This document shows, piece after piece, positions 35,447 through 44,630 of a stretch of DNA of 51,778 bases (within the stretch, counting starts at the first letter, position 1; each line of letters starts with the position of its first letter). This stretch comes from Puniceicoccales bacterium (GTDB taxonomy: Bacteria > Verrucomicrobiota > Verrucomicrobiia > Opitutales > JAIRLM01), in contig JAIRXK010000036.1 in the NCBI GenBank assembly GCA_031268315.1, forward strand, positions 1 to 51,778, written 5' to 3'. The notes under the pieces were generated by a model that searched no databases, was not told the DNA's origin, and saw nothing but the letters and a program-made list of their open reading frames with translations. Both the position numbers and the translations under genes were made by a program.

Positions 35447-36224
35447 AATTTCTTTGGCAATTTCCGTGCAAAATGTGAGTTTTTTCTATTCGAGGCGCAC
35501 GCGACTGCTAAATAGACGGCGTGGGGAATGGATTTTGCAAAATGTTTCTCTGGATCTCCGTGAAGGAGAGTGCATTGGCATTGTTGGGGAAAGTGGAAGT
35601 GGAAAGTCCACATTGGCCCATGTCATTGGGCGGCAATATAGAGCTCAGTCGGGCGAAATTTTCTACGGAGGGAAACAAAATTTTTCCAGGAAGGAATTTT
35701 GCCGCTACGTGCAAAATATTTGGCAATTTCCGGGAGATGCCCTTGATCCCCTATGGTCCATTGGAAAAACCCTCCGGGAGCCGCTAAAAATTCATTTTCC
35801 TGATCTTTCACGGCTGGCCGTGGAGGAAAAAATTAAGGAGTTGCTACACGGCGTTTCGCTGGATGATTCCCTGCTTCAGCGGCGGCCCAGCGCATTGAGC
35901 GGCGGGCAAAAGCAAAGGGTTGCCCTTGCCCGTGCCCTTGCCGTTGGCCCATGCGTGCTTATTTGCGACGAAGTGACCAGCGCATTGGATATGCCTGTGC
36001 AGTGGGAGATTTTAAATCTTCTTAACATTCTGCGGGCAAAGCAGCGACTGGCTATTCTATTTATTTCCCATGACATCGCTGCAGTTGCTCAAGTGGCGGA
36101 TCGTGTAATTGTGATGCAAAAGGGTAAAATTATAGAATCTGGGCCAACGGCGGAAATATGCCGACACCCACATCACAGATATACGGAGACTCTGATCAAT
36201 GAAGTATTAGCCATGCGCATCTAG
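35439..36224 (+). CDS. Oligopeptide/dipeptide ABC transporter ATPase, OppF-type
   Basis: The partner of the preceding ATPase. The likely start is GTG at 35439, overlapping the previous stop by 8 bp with GAGG 7 nt upstream, giving 261 residues; the longer frame from 35358 lies inside the neighbour. Walker A is GESGSGKSTLAHV, then FPGDALDPLWSIGKTL, signature LSGGQKQRVALARAL, Walker B VLICDEVTSALDMPVQ and FISHDIAAVAQVADRVIVMQKG. The usual SLNP in the Q-loop block reads ALDP. Together they could energise an oligopeptide importer whose permeases lie elsewhere. Confidence 0.88.
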   Translation: MAEISLAISVQNVSFFYSRRTRLLNRRRGEWILQNVSLDLREGECIGIVGESGSGKSTLAHVIGRQYRAQSGEIFYGGKQNFSRKEFCRYVQNIWQFPGDALDPLWSIGKTLREPLKIHFPDLSRLAVEEKIKELLHGVSLDDSLLQRRPSALSGGQKQRVALARALAVGPCVLICDEVTSALDMPVQWEILNLLNILRAKQRLAILFISHDIAAVAQVADRVIVMQKGKIIESGPTAEICRHPHHRYTETLINEVLAMRI

Positions 36225-36277
36225 GGAAAAATTGAGCAAATTTCGCAGTCACTGAGCCCATAGACATTTTGCAGAAT

Positions 36278-36856
36278 TTAATTTTGACCATCGGCGAACA
36301 AAATTTGAGCAAAAATTTTTGCACTGGCATAGCAGACTTTTTCACAGAGGAGGTCCCGCTGGCCGGCGCAATGGGAAAAATCGACACATTGAACGACGGT
36401 GCGATGGGGTGTGCGAAATCCCAGCCAAATGATGCCAACTTTCCCAAGGCCAGCGGCGGTGCTTGGACCGGCATTGCCAACATTGGAGATGGCATAGCGA
36501 CTCCCCGTAAGGTCACTAATGCGCTGGGCGGAAATGGATGCAATTTCCTTGCTGGCCACTCCAAAATTATTCAACAGCGTTTCTGGAATTCCCAAAATAT
36601 CCACATAGATACTGGGCGAATGAGCAATAATCCCACCGCTGCCTAGGGAAATAATTTCTCTGTGCTGGGAAAAAAAATGAGACAGCATTCCCCCCGTCGT
36701 ACCCTCAAAGAGGGAAAACGTATCGCCAAAGCGCCGTATGAGCGACAGGACAATGTCAATGAGTGAGTGAATGTTTCCCCCACTGTCACCGGAATCGAAT
36801 CGATATTGTGTGACACTAGGAAAATCCGCATAGCTAATGGTATTTTGTAAACTCAT
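36278..36856 (-). CDS. PncC/CinA C-terminal-domain protein, probable pseudoenzyme
   Basis: A 192-residue protein (ATG 36856, with AAGGG just upstream) with the fold signature of nicotinamide-nucleotide amidase: EGTTGGMLSHFF, FGVASKEIASISAQRI and GNAGPSTAAGLGKVGIIWLG. Active enzymes have AESCTGG, where the Ser is the nucleophile; here it reads FEGTTGG. The conserved Lys of the Y-S-N-x-x-K motif is also absent (AHSPSIYVDIL), and TG-x-AGP reads VGNAGP. The chemistry is probably lost, so a binding role is possible. It converges on oppF and is divergent from the tmRNA. Confidence 0.68.
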   Translation of the reverse strand: MSLQNTISYADFPSVTQYRFDSGDSGGNIHSLIDIVLSLIRRFGDTFSLFEGTTGGMLSHFFSQHREIISLGSGGIIAHSPSIYVDILGIPETLLNNFGVASKEIASISAQRISDLTGSRYAISNVGNAGPSTAAGLGKVGIIWLGFRTPHRTVVQCVDFSHCAGQRDLLCEKVCYASAKIFAQILFADGQN

Positions 36857-36930
36857 TTTTCCCTTGACACACAAGCGTAGTATCTATTGCCTTGGCCGTG
36901 TCAATGCGGAAAATATGCGCAGAGAACTTT

Positions 36931-37355
36931 GGGGGCGTCATGGTTTCGACTTTATGGAGCAGGGTGACGATGCATGTCGGAGATGGCCGGTTGGCTCCGT
37001 TAAAAATCCGGCCAAAGTCCTTAAATGGCAAAACTAAAAAAGATAACATTATTAGAGGCTTAAACTTCAGCCCAGCGGCCAATGGCTGTGCGGCGATGAG
37101 TGCGGCTGCCTAATGGTGGAGTCACCTAGGATAGGTGGCACGTCGCGGTGTCTGACGGTCCGCTAGGACATCGCGACGACAAACAGCGGGCACGGCGGGG
37201 TTGGCGTGCATCCACCCCGCTAAGAAAATGCACTCGCCGGGAAAATTGGTGTCGAAGCGAATTTTTTTCGGTTAAATCTTAGACGGCGACTAAGCATGTA
37301 GATGCGGCATCTGAGAACATAAAGGACGTGGGTTCGACTCCCACCGCCTCCACCA
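36931..37355 (+). ncRNA. ssrA: tmRNA (transfer-messenger RNA)
   Basis: This RNA rescues stalled ribosomes with SmpB. The 5' end GGGGGCG-TCATGGTTTCGAC pairs with the 3' end CGCCTCC-ACCA, and the T-arm GTGGG-TTCGACT-CCCAC precedes it. A pseudoknot around 36985-37020 precedes the tag region. The resume point is probably TTAAAT|GGC at about 37022, like Chlamydia's AATAAAT|GCC. That frame begins GKTKKDNII and ends CAAMSAAA before TAA at 37111-37113, a 28-residue tag. A shorter alternative in another frame would end LLEA. Confidence 0.93.
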
Positions 37356-37433
37356 AAAAAAGGAAAATTTTTACAAAAACTCCTTGATGCCCAGATAAAA
37401 ACACATAGATTCGCCTCGCCCCGAGGAGGAGTT

Positions 37434-37736
37434 ATGAATGATAAAAGTAATGATATGATGCAGACACTTAGGCTGTCAACGCAAGGGTCCAGCAGCAAAA
37501 TTGCGGAAGAAATGGACAGGACACATTTAGGCGCAAATGAAAGCAAGGTTCCGGAATCAGAGGCGATGCCTTTGCCTTTCCTTGCCGTTCCAGAAAGTTT
37601 GTCGGTGAAATCCCGCGTCCTTAATAGAGTACTGGGTATTTCTCAGCAGCCTAAGGTGCCCGTGAATATTAAGAATGAAAGTTCCGATGAAAATTCCGGT
37701 GAACTAAAGTCTGACGATGATACCAATGCAGAATAG
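37434..37736 (+). CDS. Hypothetical 100-residue polar protein
   Basis: Not recognised. The protein is polar and Ser/Glu/Asp-rich with no membrane segment, and ends in SSDENSGELKSDDDTNAE. The ribosome site GAGGAGGAG (37423-37431) is unusually strong for this window. A CCTCG/CGAGG hairpin directly before it could mask part of the site. A perfect 14-bp terminator stem follows the gene. It sits just downstream of the tmRNA. Confidence 0.6.
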   Translation: MNDKSNDMMQTLRLSTQGSSSKIAEEMDRTHLGANESKVPESEAMPLPFLAVPESLSVKSRVLNRVLGISQQPKVPVNIKNESSDENSGELKSDDDTNAE

Positions 37737-37786
37737 CTATCGGCTTGATAGCGGGATGATTTAGACTTCCCGTAGCTGAAAAAAGT

Positions 37787-37826
37787 AATTGCGCCGCAAA
37801 GGTCTTTCGATTTTTGCGGCGCAATT
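37787..37826 (+). terminator. Stem-loop terminator after the 100-aa hypothetical gene
   Basis: AATTGCGCCGCAAA (37787-37800) pairs perfectly with TTTGCGGCGCAATT (37813-37826), loop 12 nt, followed by a T-rich stretch. Confidence 0.75.
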
Positions 37827-37941
37827 ATTTTGTGAAATAATTTTTCCAAGCACTTAGGTACAGAAGGAAAAAAATTTTAAAAAAATAAAGGCCACGGTTG
37901 GAAAATGTTGTAGAATTTTTGCCCCAAAATTGAAAATTTTA

Positions 37942-37970
37942 TTGACCTATGTGGGCAGCAATGGTACACT
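37942..37970 (+). promoter_or_regulatory. Promoter giving a leaderless mRNA
   Basis: TTGACC (37942-37947), a 17-bp spacer and TACACT (37965-37970). The ATG at 37979 begins 8 nt after the -10, about where transcription should start. Confidence 0.55.
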
Positions 37971-37978
37971 ATGTCACC

Positions 37979-38326
37979 ATGTCCACAAAATCTATTTCGG
38001 GCGGGCAGCGCGTGCTGACGCCAAACTTGCCGAATGATATCGATGAGAAAAAGCTTTCCAAGGAAAAGGAAAAAATTGCGGAAAATGAGTCACCCGCCAA
38101 TGAGCCGCCTGCTAATAGTGACAATGAAGTAAAAAATGTTGCAGAACAGAGTCCGAGTAGTATAAACTCGTCGCCTGTGTCGGTGAATGATGCAAAAAGA
38201 CCGGATCTTCGCAAAATTCATGGCGATGGAGATGATGCGTTTAAAATTTTACAAAGTGGAGTTCCGCCGGAAGAACTGCCTCCAGAACTCGGAGCGGAAA
38301 TGGGGAACCTTATTTTGAAAGTATAA
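37979..38326 (+). CDS. Hypothetical 115-residue polar protein
   Basis: Not recognised. A polar, Asn/Ser/Pro/Glu-rich and probably disordered protein (ENESPANEPPANSDNEV) ending in a more ordered stretch, KILQSGVPPEELPPELGAEM. The start is set at 37979 because a good promoter overlaps the longer frame (37949). No ribosome site is visible. Fourteen bp separate its stop from the glgP ATG, so glgP may be read through from here. Confidence 0.55.
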   Translation: MSTKSISGGQRVLTPNLPNDIDEKKLSKEKEKIAENESPANEPPANSDNEVKNVAEQSPSSINSSPVSVNDAKRPDLRKIHGDGDDAFKILQSGVPPEELPPELGAEMGNLILKV

Positions 38327-38339
38327 TTAAAGGAAAAAA

Positions 38340-40856
38340 ATGTGTGATAAAGATATGCAAAAATTAACGTCCGTGCGCACGACGCGGTGTCAAAATCCGC
38401 TGATACCGCATTGCATTTCATGGAAAGTGGACCAGCTGAGGGAGCGGATTGTAAAGCATTTGGAGAATATGCTCGCCCGTGAACCCAAAAGTGCCGTTCT
38501 CCACGACTGGTTTCAGGCAAATGTCTATGCGCTGCGCGATCGAATTTTGGAACAATTCATCAAAACGCAGCAGGCGCAGCACGATCAGAATTGTCGCCGC
38601 GTCTACTACATGTCCATGGAATACCTCATGGGTCGGCTTCTCAGGGACAATCTCAATAATTGCCAACTTTACAAGCTCAACGAAAATGCACTCATCGAGC
38701 TGGGGTTGAAATTTGAGGCCATTGAGGAGCAGGAATCCGACATGGGACTCGGCAACGGGGGTCTCGGACGCTTGGCAGCCTGCATCATGGATGCGCTATC
38801 CACCCACAATTATCCGGCCGTTGGCTATGGAATTCACTACGAATTTGGTATGTTTCGCCAGGAAATCCAAGATTTTCGCCAAAAGGAATTGGCTGACAAT
38901 TGGCTGCTCTATGGAAATCCATGGCAAATCATGCGGTCGGAAAATACGCAGACGATTCCCATCTATGGCCACGTGGAAACGCGCACCGATGCGTCGGGAA
39001 AAGTGAGAAATATCTGGGTTAATTATAGCACATTGCGGGGGGTTCCGTGGGATATTCCCGTGGTTGGCTATGGAGCTCAGACGGTCAATTTTCTCCGCCT
39101 CTGGGAATCTCGGGCTTCGGAGGAATTTAACCTTGATCACTTCAATCAGGGAAATTTCTTGGAAGCCGTGGAGAGTAAGGCGGAAAGCGAGACCATATCC
39201 CGCGTTCTTTACCCGAATGATGCCAGCGATGCCGGGAAAAAATTAAGACTTGTGCAGCAGTACTTCTTTGCCAGCTGTTCCCTTAAGGATATCATACGGC
39301 GCCATTTTAATGGCAATAACACCTGGGATAATTTTGCAGACAAGGTGTGCATTCAACTCAACGATACCCATCCAACCATTGCCATCGTTGAATTTATGCG
39401 CATTCTCATCGACGAGCAGCAGTTCGAGTGGGAGAAAGCTTGGGAAATTAGCAGCCGCGTATTTAACTACACCAATCACACCCTCCTTCCCGAGGCGCTG
39501 GAAAAGTGGAGCGTGCGGCTATTTGAATACGTTTTGCCCAGACATCTGCAAATTATCTACGAGATTAATGGGCATTTTTTAAAGATGGTGGAAAAGCAGT
39601 GGCCGGGAGATGTGGAAAAATTGCGGAGCCTGTCCATCATCGAAGAAGGTGGAGAACGATTTATTCGCATGGCTTATCTTGCCGTCGTCGGCAGTGAATC
39701 CGTCAACGGCGTGGCGGCGATGCATTCTCAATTGGTGAAAACATCCCTATTTCCGGAGTTTGTTCCGCTCTTTGAAAATAAATTTAAAAATGTTACCAAT
39801 GGAGTTACTCCACGCCGCTGGATTAATTCCGCGAATCCGAGACTGGCCGAGCTGCTCAATAAGACCATTGGTGAGCAGTGGATTTTGGAATTGGATGATC
39901 TGAAAAAATTGGAACCCTATGCCAATGACCTCGAATTTCGCAATGAGTTTGCCCGCATAAAAATTCAAAACAAAAATTCACTCGCGAGTTACATAAAGAA
40001 GCGCTGCGGCATTAGCTTGGATGTGAGTGCCATTTTTGATTCTCAAATCAAGCGCATTCACGAATACAAGCGCCAGCACCTAAAATTGATGCATATATTG
40101 TATCTCTATCAGCGCATCTTGGAAAAGCCCAGTTTGGAAATCCCAAAGCGCGTATTTATTTTTGCCGGCAAATCCGCCCCAGGCTATATCATGGCTAAGA
40201 CAATCATCCACGCCATTAATCTCGTCGCCGACTACATTAACAATGATAGCCGCATTCAGGATCGCATCAAAGTTGTTTTTATTCCCAATTACGATGTGAG
40301 TTCTGCAATGAAAATTATTCCCGCAACGGACCTTTCCGAGCAAATTTCAACGGCTGGTACCGAAGCATCGGGGACAAGCAATATGAAATTTGCAATGAAC
40401 GGTGCGCTGACCATTGGCACCTTGGACGGAGCGAATGTGGAAATTTTAGAGCAGGTCAAGGAGCGCAATATGTTTATATTTGGCCATACGGCACCGCAAT
40501 TGGCACAATTGGCCAAATCCGGCTATTCTCCGGAGGCATTCTATCACCACGATGAAGATTTGAAAAAAGTCTTGGATTGGATGATGGGCGACACGTTCGG
40601 AGAACCCCATGGATTCAATCCGCTGAAGAGGATCGCTGAAAATCTCCTCTACGAGGGCGACAGATTTTTTATTCTCGCCGATTTCCAGAAGTACATTGCT
40701 GCGCAAAATTTGGTTTCCGATACCTACGAAAATTCCGAGCTGTGGTATTCCATGGCCATTCTGAATGTGGCCAACATGGGGAAATTTTCCAGCGATCGGA
40801 CGGTCAAAGACTACGCGGAAAATATTTGGAATTTGCGACAAATTCAGGTAACATGA
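38340..40856 (+). CDS. glgP: Glycogen phosphorylase
   Basis: GlgP (GT35) releases glucose-1-phosphate from glycogen, using pyridoxal phosphate. At 838 residues it has standard length. It shows YYMSMEYLMGRLL, GLGNGGLGRLAACIMD, the phosphate-site region with KIHEYKRQH-like RIHEYKRQHLKLMH, and the PLP Lys in EASGTSNMKFAMNGALTIG. AAGGA precedes the ATG. It does the breakdown half of a glycogen cycle with GlgC (synthesis) and MalQ (oligosaccharide shuffling). Two hairpins and a T-rich tract follow. Confidence 0.96.
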   Translation: MCDKDMQKLTSVRTTRCQNPLIPHCISWKVDQLRERIVKHLENMLAREPKSAVLHDWFQANVYALRDRILEQFIKTQQAQHDQNCRRVYYMSMEYLMGRLLRDNLNNCQLYKLNENALIELGLKFEAIEEQESDMGLGNGGLGRLAACIMDALSTHNYPAVGYGIHYEFGMFRQEIQDFRQKELADNWLLYGNPWQIMRSENTQTIPIYGHVETRTDASGKVRNIWVNYSTLRGVPWDIPVVGYGAQTVNFLRLWESRASEEFNLDHFNQGNFLEAVESKAESETISRVLYPNDASDAGKKLRLVQQYFFASCSLKDIIRRHFNGNNTWDNFADKVCIQLNDTHPTIAIVEFMRILIDEQQFEWEKAWEISSRVFNYTNHTLLPEALEKWSVRLFEYVLPRHLQIIYEINGHFLKMVEKQWPGDVEKLRSLSIIEEGGERFIRMAYLAVVGSESVNGVAAMHSQLVKTSLFPEFVPLFENKFKNVTNGVTPRRWINSANPRLAELLNKTIGEQWILELDDLKKLEPYANDLEFRNEFARIKIQNKNSLASYIKKRCGISLDVSAIFDSQIKRIHEYKRQHLKLMHILYLYQRILEKPSLEIPKRVFIFAGKSAPGYIMAKTIIHAINLVADYINNDSRIQDRIKVVFIPNYDVSSAMKIIPATDLSEQISTAGTEASGTSNMKFAMNGALTIGTLDGANVEILEQVKERNMFIFGHTAPQLAQLAKSGYSPEAFYHHDEDLKKVLDWMMGDTFGEPHGFNPLKRIAENLLYEGDRFFILADFQKYIAAQNLVSDTYENSELWYSMAILNVANMGKFSSDRTVKDYAENIWNLRQIQVT

Positions 40857-40874
40857 GGGTCATTACTTCCAGCT

Positions 40875-40926
40875 TGGCAGAAAATTTATTCTGCCAGCAG
40901 ATCATTAAAAGCCTATCGGATAGGCA
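40875..40926 (+). terminator. Probable glgP terminator region
   Basis: TGGCAGAA (40875-40882) pairs with TTCTGCCA (40889-40896), and GCCTAT pairs with ATAGGC around a CGG loop at 40912-40926. A long T-rich tract follows near 40970-40993 rather than immediately. Confidence 0.4.
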
Positions 40927-41032
40927 CCCACACCTAGGATATTTGCCTTTAAGCAAGGGAAAAGCGCAATTTTAATTTTTTTTATTTTTTTTGTTGACAT
41001 TTCCGCAATATAAGGCGAGTCTCGCAAATGCT

Positions 41033-41533
41033 ATGAGCATGTTTAATAAAGGATATACTATAAAAGGGGCCGAGCTGGACGCATTTAAAGCTGCGCGTCT
41101 GGCAAACGAGGCCTTGACGAAGGCGAAAACCGATCCGACGAAAGCGTCTGACCTGAAGAATCTAGAGGCCGCAGCCGCTACAGCCGAAGAGACTCTTGAA
41201 AAAGATGAAGCAGCCCAAAAAGAAGCTTCACAGCCAGTGGTATTGACTGCGGTGATTGTCGGCTGTGTTTTTGCTGCGTTGGCTGGTGCGTTTCTTGGGG
41301 TCTTCATGTTTGTTCCTGCGTTGGCGGCGACTCCGGTTGCGCTATTTTTGCTGGGACTAGGTTTGAATCCGATTGTTCTGATTGCGGTCACCGTTGTCAG
41401 CGCATTACTTGTATCGGCGTTAGTTACGGCTCTTGTGAAGAGTATTGCCTCAGACAATGTATTCCACGTGGATATGTCAACTGAGGAGTATACGCAGACA
41501 ATAAATGAGGTAAAAAAACAACAAAAAGCATAA
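41033..41533 (+). CDS. Inc-like small membrane protein
   Basis: From the ATG at 41033 (or 41039) the protein has about 166 residues. A soluble helical Ala/Lys/Glu-rich N-terminal region is followed by a long hydrophobic stretch with two or three membrane passes (VVLTAVIVGCVFAALAGAFL, then VALFLLGLGLNPIVLIAVTV to ALVTALV). A short polar tail follows. A closely paired, bilobed hydrophobic domain without a signal peptide is the hallmark of chlamydial inclusion-membrane proteins; the analogy is structural only. TTGACA lies at 40994-40999 and TATAAG at 41009-41014. No ribosome site. Confidence 0.55.
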   Translation: MSMFNKGYTIKGAELDAFKAARLANEALTKAKTDPTKASDLKNLEAAAATAEETLEKDEAAQKEASQPVVLTAVIVGCVFAALAGAFLGVFMFVPALAATPVALFLLGLGLNPIVLIAVTVVSALLVSALVTALVKSIASDNVFHVDMSTEEYTQTINEVKKQQKA

Positions 41534-41879
41534 CAGCCAATAAATTAATTAAAGCAAACTATGTATTACAGAATAAGCGTATTGCGATCTGTAGATATAA
41601 TTATAAGCTAATTGACTAGTAAATGCTGTGATGTTTAGATTGAGTGACTTTGCCGTCATGCGGGGTGTGTTGTGCACCCTTTTTTGCCATCATAGTGCCG
41701 TCAAAATTTACATGGCGGCTTTTACATTTCTAGAAAAACCTTCCCCTGCAAAAAAATTGTAATGGACGAAGCGTACGGGCGGAAAACACTCCATTTATCT
41801 GGCTATTTCTTCGCAAAAAATGCAAAAAGTTCTTTTTTTCTTGCAAGCAATGGCGTAATGGGCATCCATGCGCTTGCAT
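41534..41879 (+). other. Intergenic region before valS with promoter and short terminator
   Basis: Promoter TTGACT (41612-41617), 17 bp, TTAGAT (41635-41640). A GGGTG/CACCC hairpin with six T residues (41663-41685) follows about 20 nt after the predicted transcription start. It could make a roughly 40-nt RNA or attenuate valS. The remaining stretch to valS shows no gene; a frame at 41762 is a shadow. Confidence 0.4.
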
Positions 41880-44561
41880 ATGAAAGAGAACTATCAGCAA
41901 AGGCAAAAAGAACGCTATCACTATGGACGCTGGGAGAATGGAGGATGTTTCTTGCGGCCGTTACAGCCATTCGGAAAAGGCTACAGCATTGCCATGCCGC
42001 CACCCAACGTTACCGGTGTGCTGCACATGGGCCACCTGCTCAATAATACTATTCAGGATGTTCTCATCCGCTACGCCAGACAGATGGGGCAGTGCGCATT
42101 TTGGCAGCCTGGAACCGACCATGCCGGCATTTCTTTACAGGTGAAGGTGGAAAAAGAGCTACAAAAGCAGGGCATTTTCACAAAAAATCTATCCAGGGAA
42201 GAATGCCTTCGCCATGCGTGTAATTATCGGGATGCCTACGGAAATATCATTCTCGATCAATTGCGCCATCTGGGTGTGAGCTGCGATTTTTCAAAGAAAG
42301 TACATACCCTAGATCCGGCCTATTGCAGGACGGTGCTGGCCGGATTCGTTGAACTTTTTCGCCGCGGTTATATTTATCGCGGCCGCCGCATGGTCAATTG
42401 GTGCCCCGTTTCCCAGACGGCCATCAGCGATGAAGAGGTCATCATGGAGGCGCGCCGAGGCAAGCTCTATCGGATTCGCTATGCCATTGCCGAGCTTTCG
42501 GGGGAGTATTTAGAGGTTTGCACGACGCGGCCGGAAACCATTCCTGGGGATGTGGCCATCGCCGTGCATCCCAGTGATTTGCGCCATCGCCATCTCATCG
42601 GGAAGCACGTATGTCGGCCGTTTCCCAAGAAGGAAATACCCATCATCGGTGACAGCGATGTACTGCAGGACTTTGGAACAGGAGCATTAAAAATTACACC
42701 GGCCCATGATCCCGTTGATTTTGCAATCGGCCAGCGCCACTCCTTGGAGTGTTTGGACATTCTAAATGGCGATGGAACATTGAATGCCCTCGCTGGAAGC
42801 GAGTTGGAAGGCCTTAGCCGAGAGGATGCACGGGAAAAATCCGTGCAGATGCTAAAAAATCTCGGCCTTCTACTGGAAGAAGAGGACTATGAGCATTCCG
42901 TCGGAATCTCAGAGAGATCGGGAAAGCCCATTGAGCCGCGCCTATCGGATCAGTGGTTTTTGCGCTATCCGCAGGTGGAGCGGGCAAAGGAAGTGGTGCG
43001 CAAGGGGTTAATTCAATTTTTCCCTCGGCATTGGGAAAAAACATACCTCCACTGGCTGGATGGCATTCAGGATTGGTGTATTAGCCGGCAGCTTTACTGG
43101 GGCCATCGAATTCCTGTTTGGTATCCCAAGGGCGGCGATCGCACCGATGTGTCTGCCTGGCATGTGTCAGTGGACGGCCCGCCGGATCCGGAAAATTGGG
43201 AGCAGGATGAGGACGTACTGGACACGTGGTTTTCCTCGGCATTTTGGCCCATGGGCACCATGGGATGGCCCGATCCGATTGCAATGGAGACCCATCACTT
43301 TCAGTTCTACTACCCCACCGCGGTGCTAGTCACTGGACCGGATATTATATTTTTCTGGGTTGCGCGTATGATTATGATGGCCCTGGAATTTTTAGGAAGA
43401 GGCGATGGTGAAGATTTGAAAAATGTTATTCCCTTCCGTGCCGTCTATTTCACTGGAATTATCCGCGATTCCAAGGGGAGAAAAATGTCAAAGAGCCTTG
43501 GAAATTCCCCCGAGCCTCTGGACCTCATCGAAAAATATGGCGCCGATGGGGTACGCTTCGGGCTCCTATCCATGGCACCCATTGGACAGGACGTTCTCTT
43601 CGACGAGGGGCGCTTGAAGCAGGGCAGGAATTTTTGCACAAAACTCTGGCACGCATGTCGCTTTCGCATGCTCCAGGGAGACGATTTTCTTCCAAAACTT
43701 CTTCTGCCACCGCAGCGCATTTCCGGTGTGGATGCGGCCATATTGCTCGCATTGATCCAGCTATGTGAGCAGCTGGAAACGGCCCTAAAAAACTACGAAT
43801 TCCACAGCGCCGTTCAAAAAGTGGAACATTTTTTCCGCTCGGATTATTGCGATTGGTTTGTGGAAATTTGCAAAATTCGCATGAAAGCTAACCCATCTCT
43901 ACGGGCTGAGATTCTCGGTGTGCAGGACATTGTTCTCAGGCAATTGCTGCAATTGCTGCACCCATTTACTCCATTCATTTGCGAAGAGCTATGGCAGACC
44001 ATGGGCTATGGCGAAGGATTTTTGCAAGATGTCTCACTATTGACCGGCGATGGATTAAAAAAGCAGCTGGAAGGATTGGCTGATTTTGATGGAGGTACTA
44101 CTGCGCCAGTTGAAAATTTGAGAGAAACCGTTGGGCTACTGCGTGCACTGAAAGCATCCATTGGGTTGGCAAATTGCAAAGATGTGCCCATGTATTGCGA
44201 CGGTAACTGGGAGGAAGCCGCTGCGGAAGAACATCTATTTATTTTGAAGGAGATGGTCGGATTTTCCACCGTGAGGGTGGTGAATTCGCTGCAGGGTTTA
44301 TCGACGGTTCTAACGCCCCTTGGAACATTTGCGTTTGAAGCGAATGGATCGGATGTCGATGGCGCAAAGGAAAGGGAAAAATTGCTCAGGGAAGCGGAAG
44401 CTTTGCGAAGCAATATTGCTGCCAATGAAAAAAAACTAAGCGATGTGAAATTTTGCCAGCGGGCGCCGGCGGAAGTGGTCGCTGGCGCAAAAAGTCTCCT
44501 AATGAAGAACCAAAAAGACCTAGAAGAAATTGAGCGAATCCTCCATATCTCTCAAGGATAA
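41880..44561 (+). CDS. valS: Valyl-tRNA synthetase
   Basis: A class I synthetase charging tRNA-Val. From the ATG at 41880 it has 893 residues. It carries the ValS-specific MPPPNVTGVLHMGHLLNN (HIGH motif), WQPGTDHAGISLQ, the editing domain (about 190-340, with TTRPETIPGDVAI and FGTGALKITPAHDPVDF), GRKMSKSLGNSPEPLDLI (KMSKS motif), an anticodon-binding helical domain and a C-terminal coiled-coil arm (EREKLLREAEALRSN). Thr in the usual editing TDHAGIATQ reads Ser-Leu here. An in-frame ATG at 41868 adds four residues. Confidence 0.96.
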   Translation: MKENYQQRQKERYHYGRWENGGCFLRPLQPFGKGYSIAMPPPNVTGVLHMGHLLNNTIQDVLIRYARQMGQCAFWQPGTDHAGISLQVKVEKELQKQGIFTKNLSREECLRHACNYRDAYGNIILDQLRHLGVSCDFSKKVHTLDPAYCRTVLAGFVELFRRGYIYRGRRMVNWCPVSQTAISDEEVIMEARRGKLYRIRYAIAELSGEYLEVCTTRPETIPGDVAIAVHPSDLRHRHLIGKHVCRPFPKKEIPIIGDSDVLQDFGTGALKITPAHDPVDFAIGQRHSLECLDILNGDGTLNALAGSELEGLSREDAREKSVQMLKNLGLLLEEEDYEHSVGISERSGKPIEPRLSDQWFLRYPQVERAKEVVRKGLIQFFPRHWEKTYLHWLDGIQDWCISRQLYWGHRIPVWYPKGGDRTDVSAWHVSVDGPPDPENWEQDEDVLDTWFSSAFWPMGTMGWPDPIAMETHHFQFYYPTAVLVTGPDIIFFWVARMIMMALEFLGRGDGEDLKNVIPFRAVYFTGIIRDSKGRKMSKSLGNSPEPLDLIEKYGADGVRFGLLSMAPIGQDVLFDEGRLKQGRNFCTKLWHACRFRMLQGDDFLPKLLLPPQRISGVDAAILLALIQLCEQLETALKNYEFHSAVQKVEHFFRSDYCDWFVEICKIRMKANPSLRAEILGVQDIVLRQLLQLLHPFTPFICEELWQTMGYGEGFLQDVSLLTGDGLKKQLEGLADFDGGTTAPVENLRETVGLLRALKASIGLANCKDVPMYCDGNWEEAAAEEHLFILKEMVGFSTVRVVNSLQGLSTVLTPLGTFAFEANGSDVDGAKEREKLLREAEALRSNIAANEKKLSDVKFCQRAPAEVVAGAKSLLMKNQKDLEEIERILHISQG

Positions 44562-44584
44562 AGAGATAAAAATTTTTTTTTATC

Positions 44585-44613
44585 TTGAAAAGTGATTATA
44601 TTTGTGATAGGAT
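44585..44613 (+). promoter_or_regulatory. Promoter of the 377-aa membrane protein gene
   Basis: TTGAAA (44585-44590), a 17-bp spacer and TAGGAT (44608-44613). A GAGG ribosome site at 44620-44623 is 7 nt before the ATG. An AT-only hairpin with nine pairs sits just upstream. Confidence 0.6.
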
Positions 44614-44630
44614 CTTAGTGAGGATCGACT

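Noticed and set aside
36864..36930. Promoter for the tmRNA with TTGACA at 36864
   Set aside because: A perfect -35 but no acceptable -10 at 16-18 bp, so not listed as a promoter.
41762..42046. 94-residue frame before valS
   Set aside because: Overlaps valS in another frame and lacks any recognisable motif.
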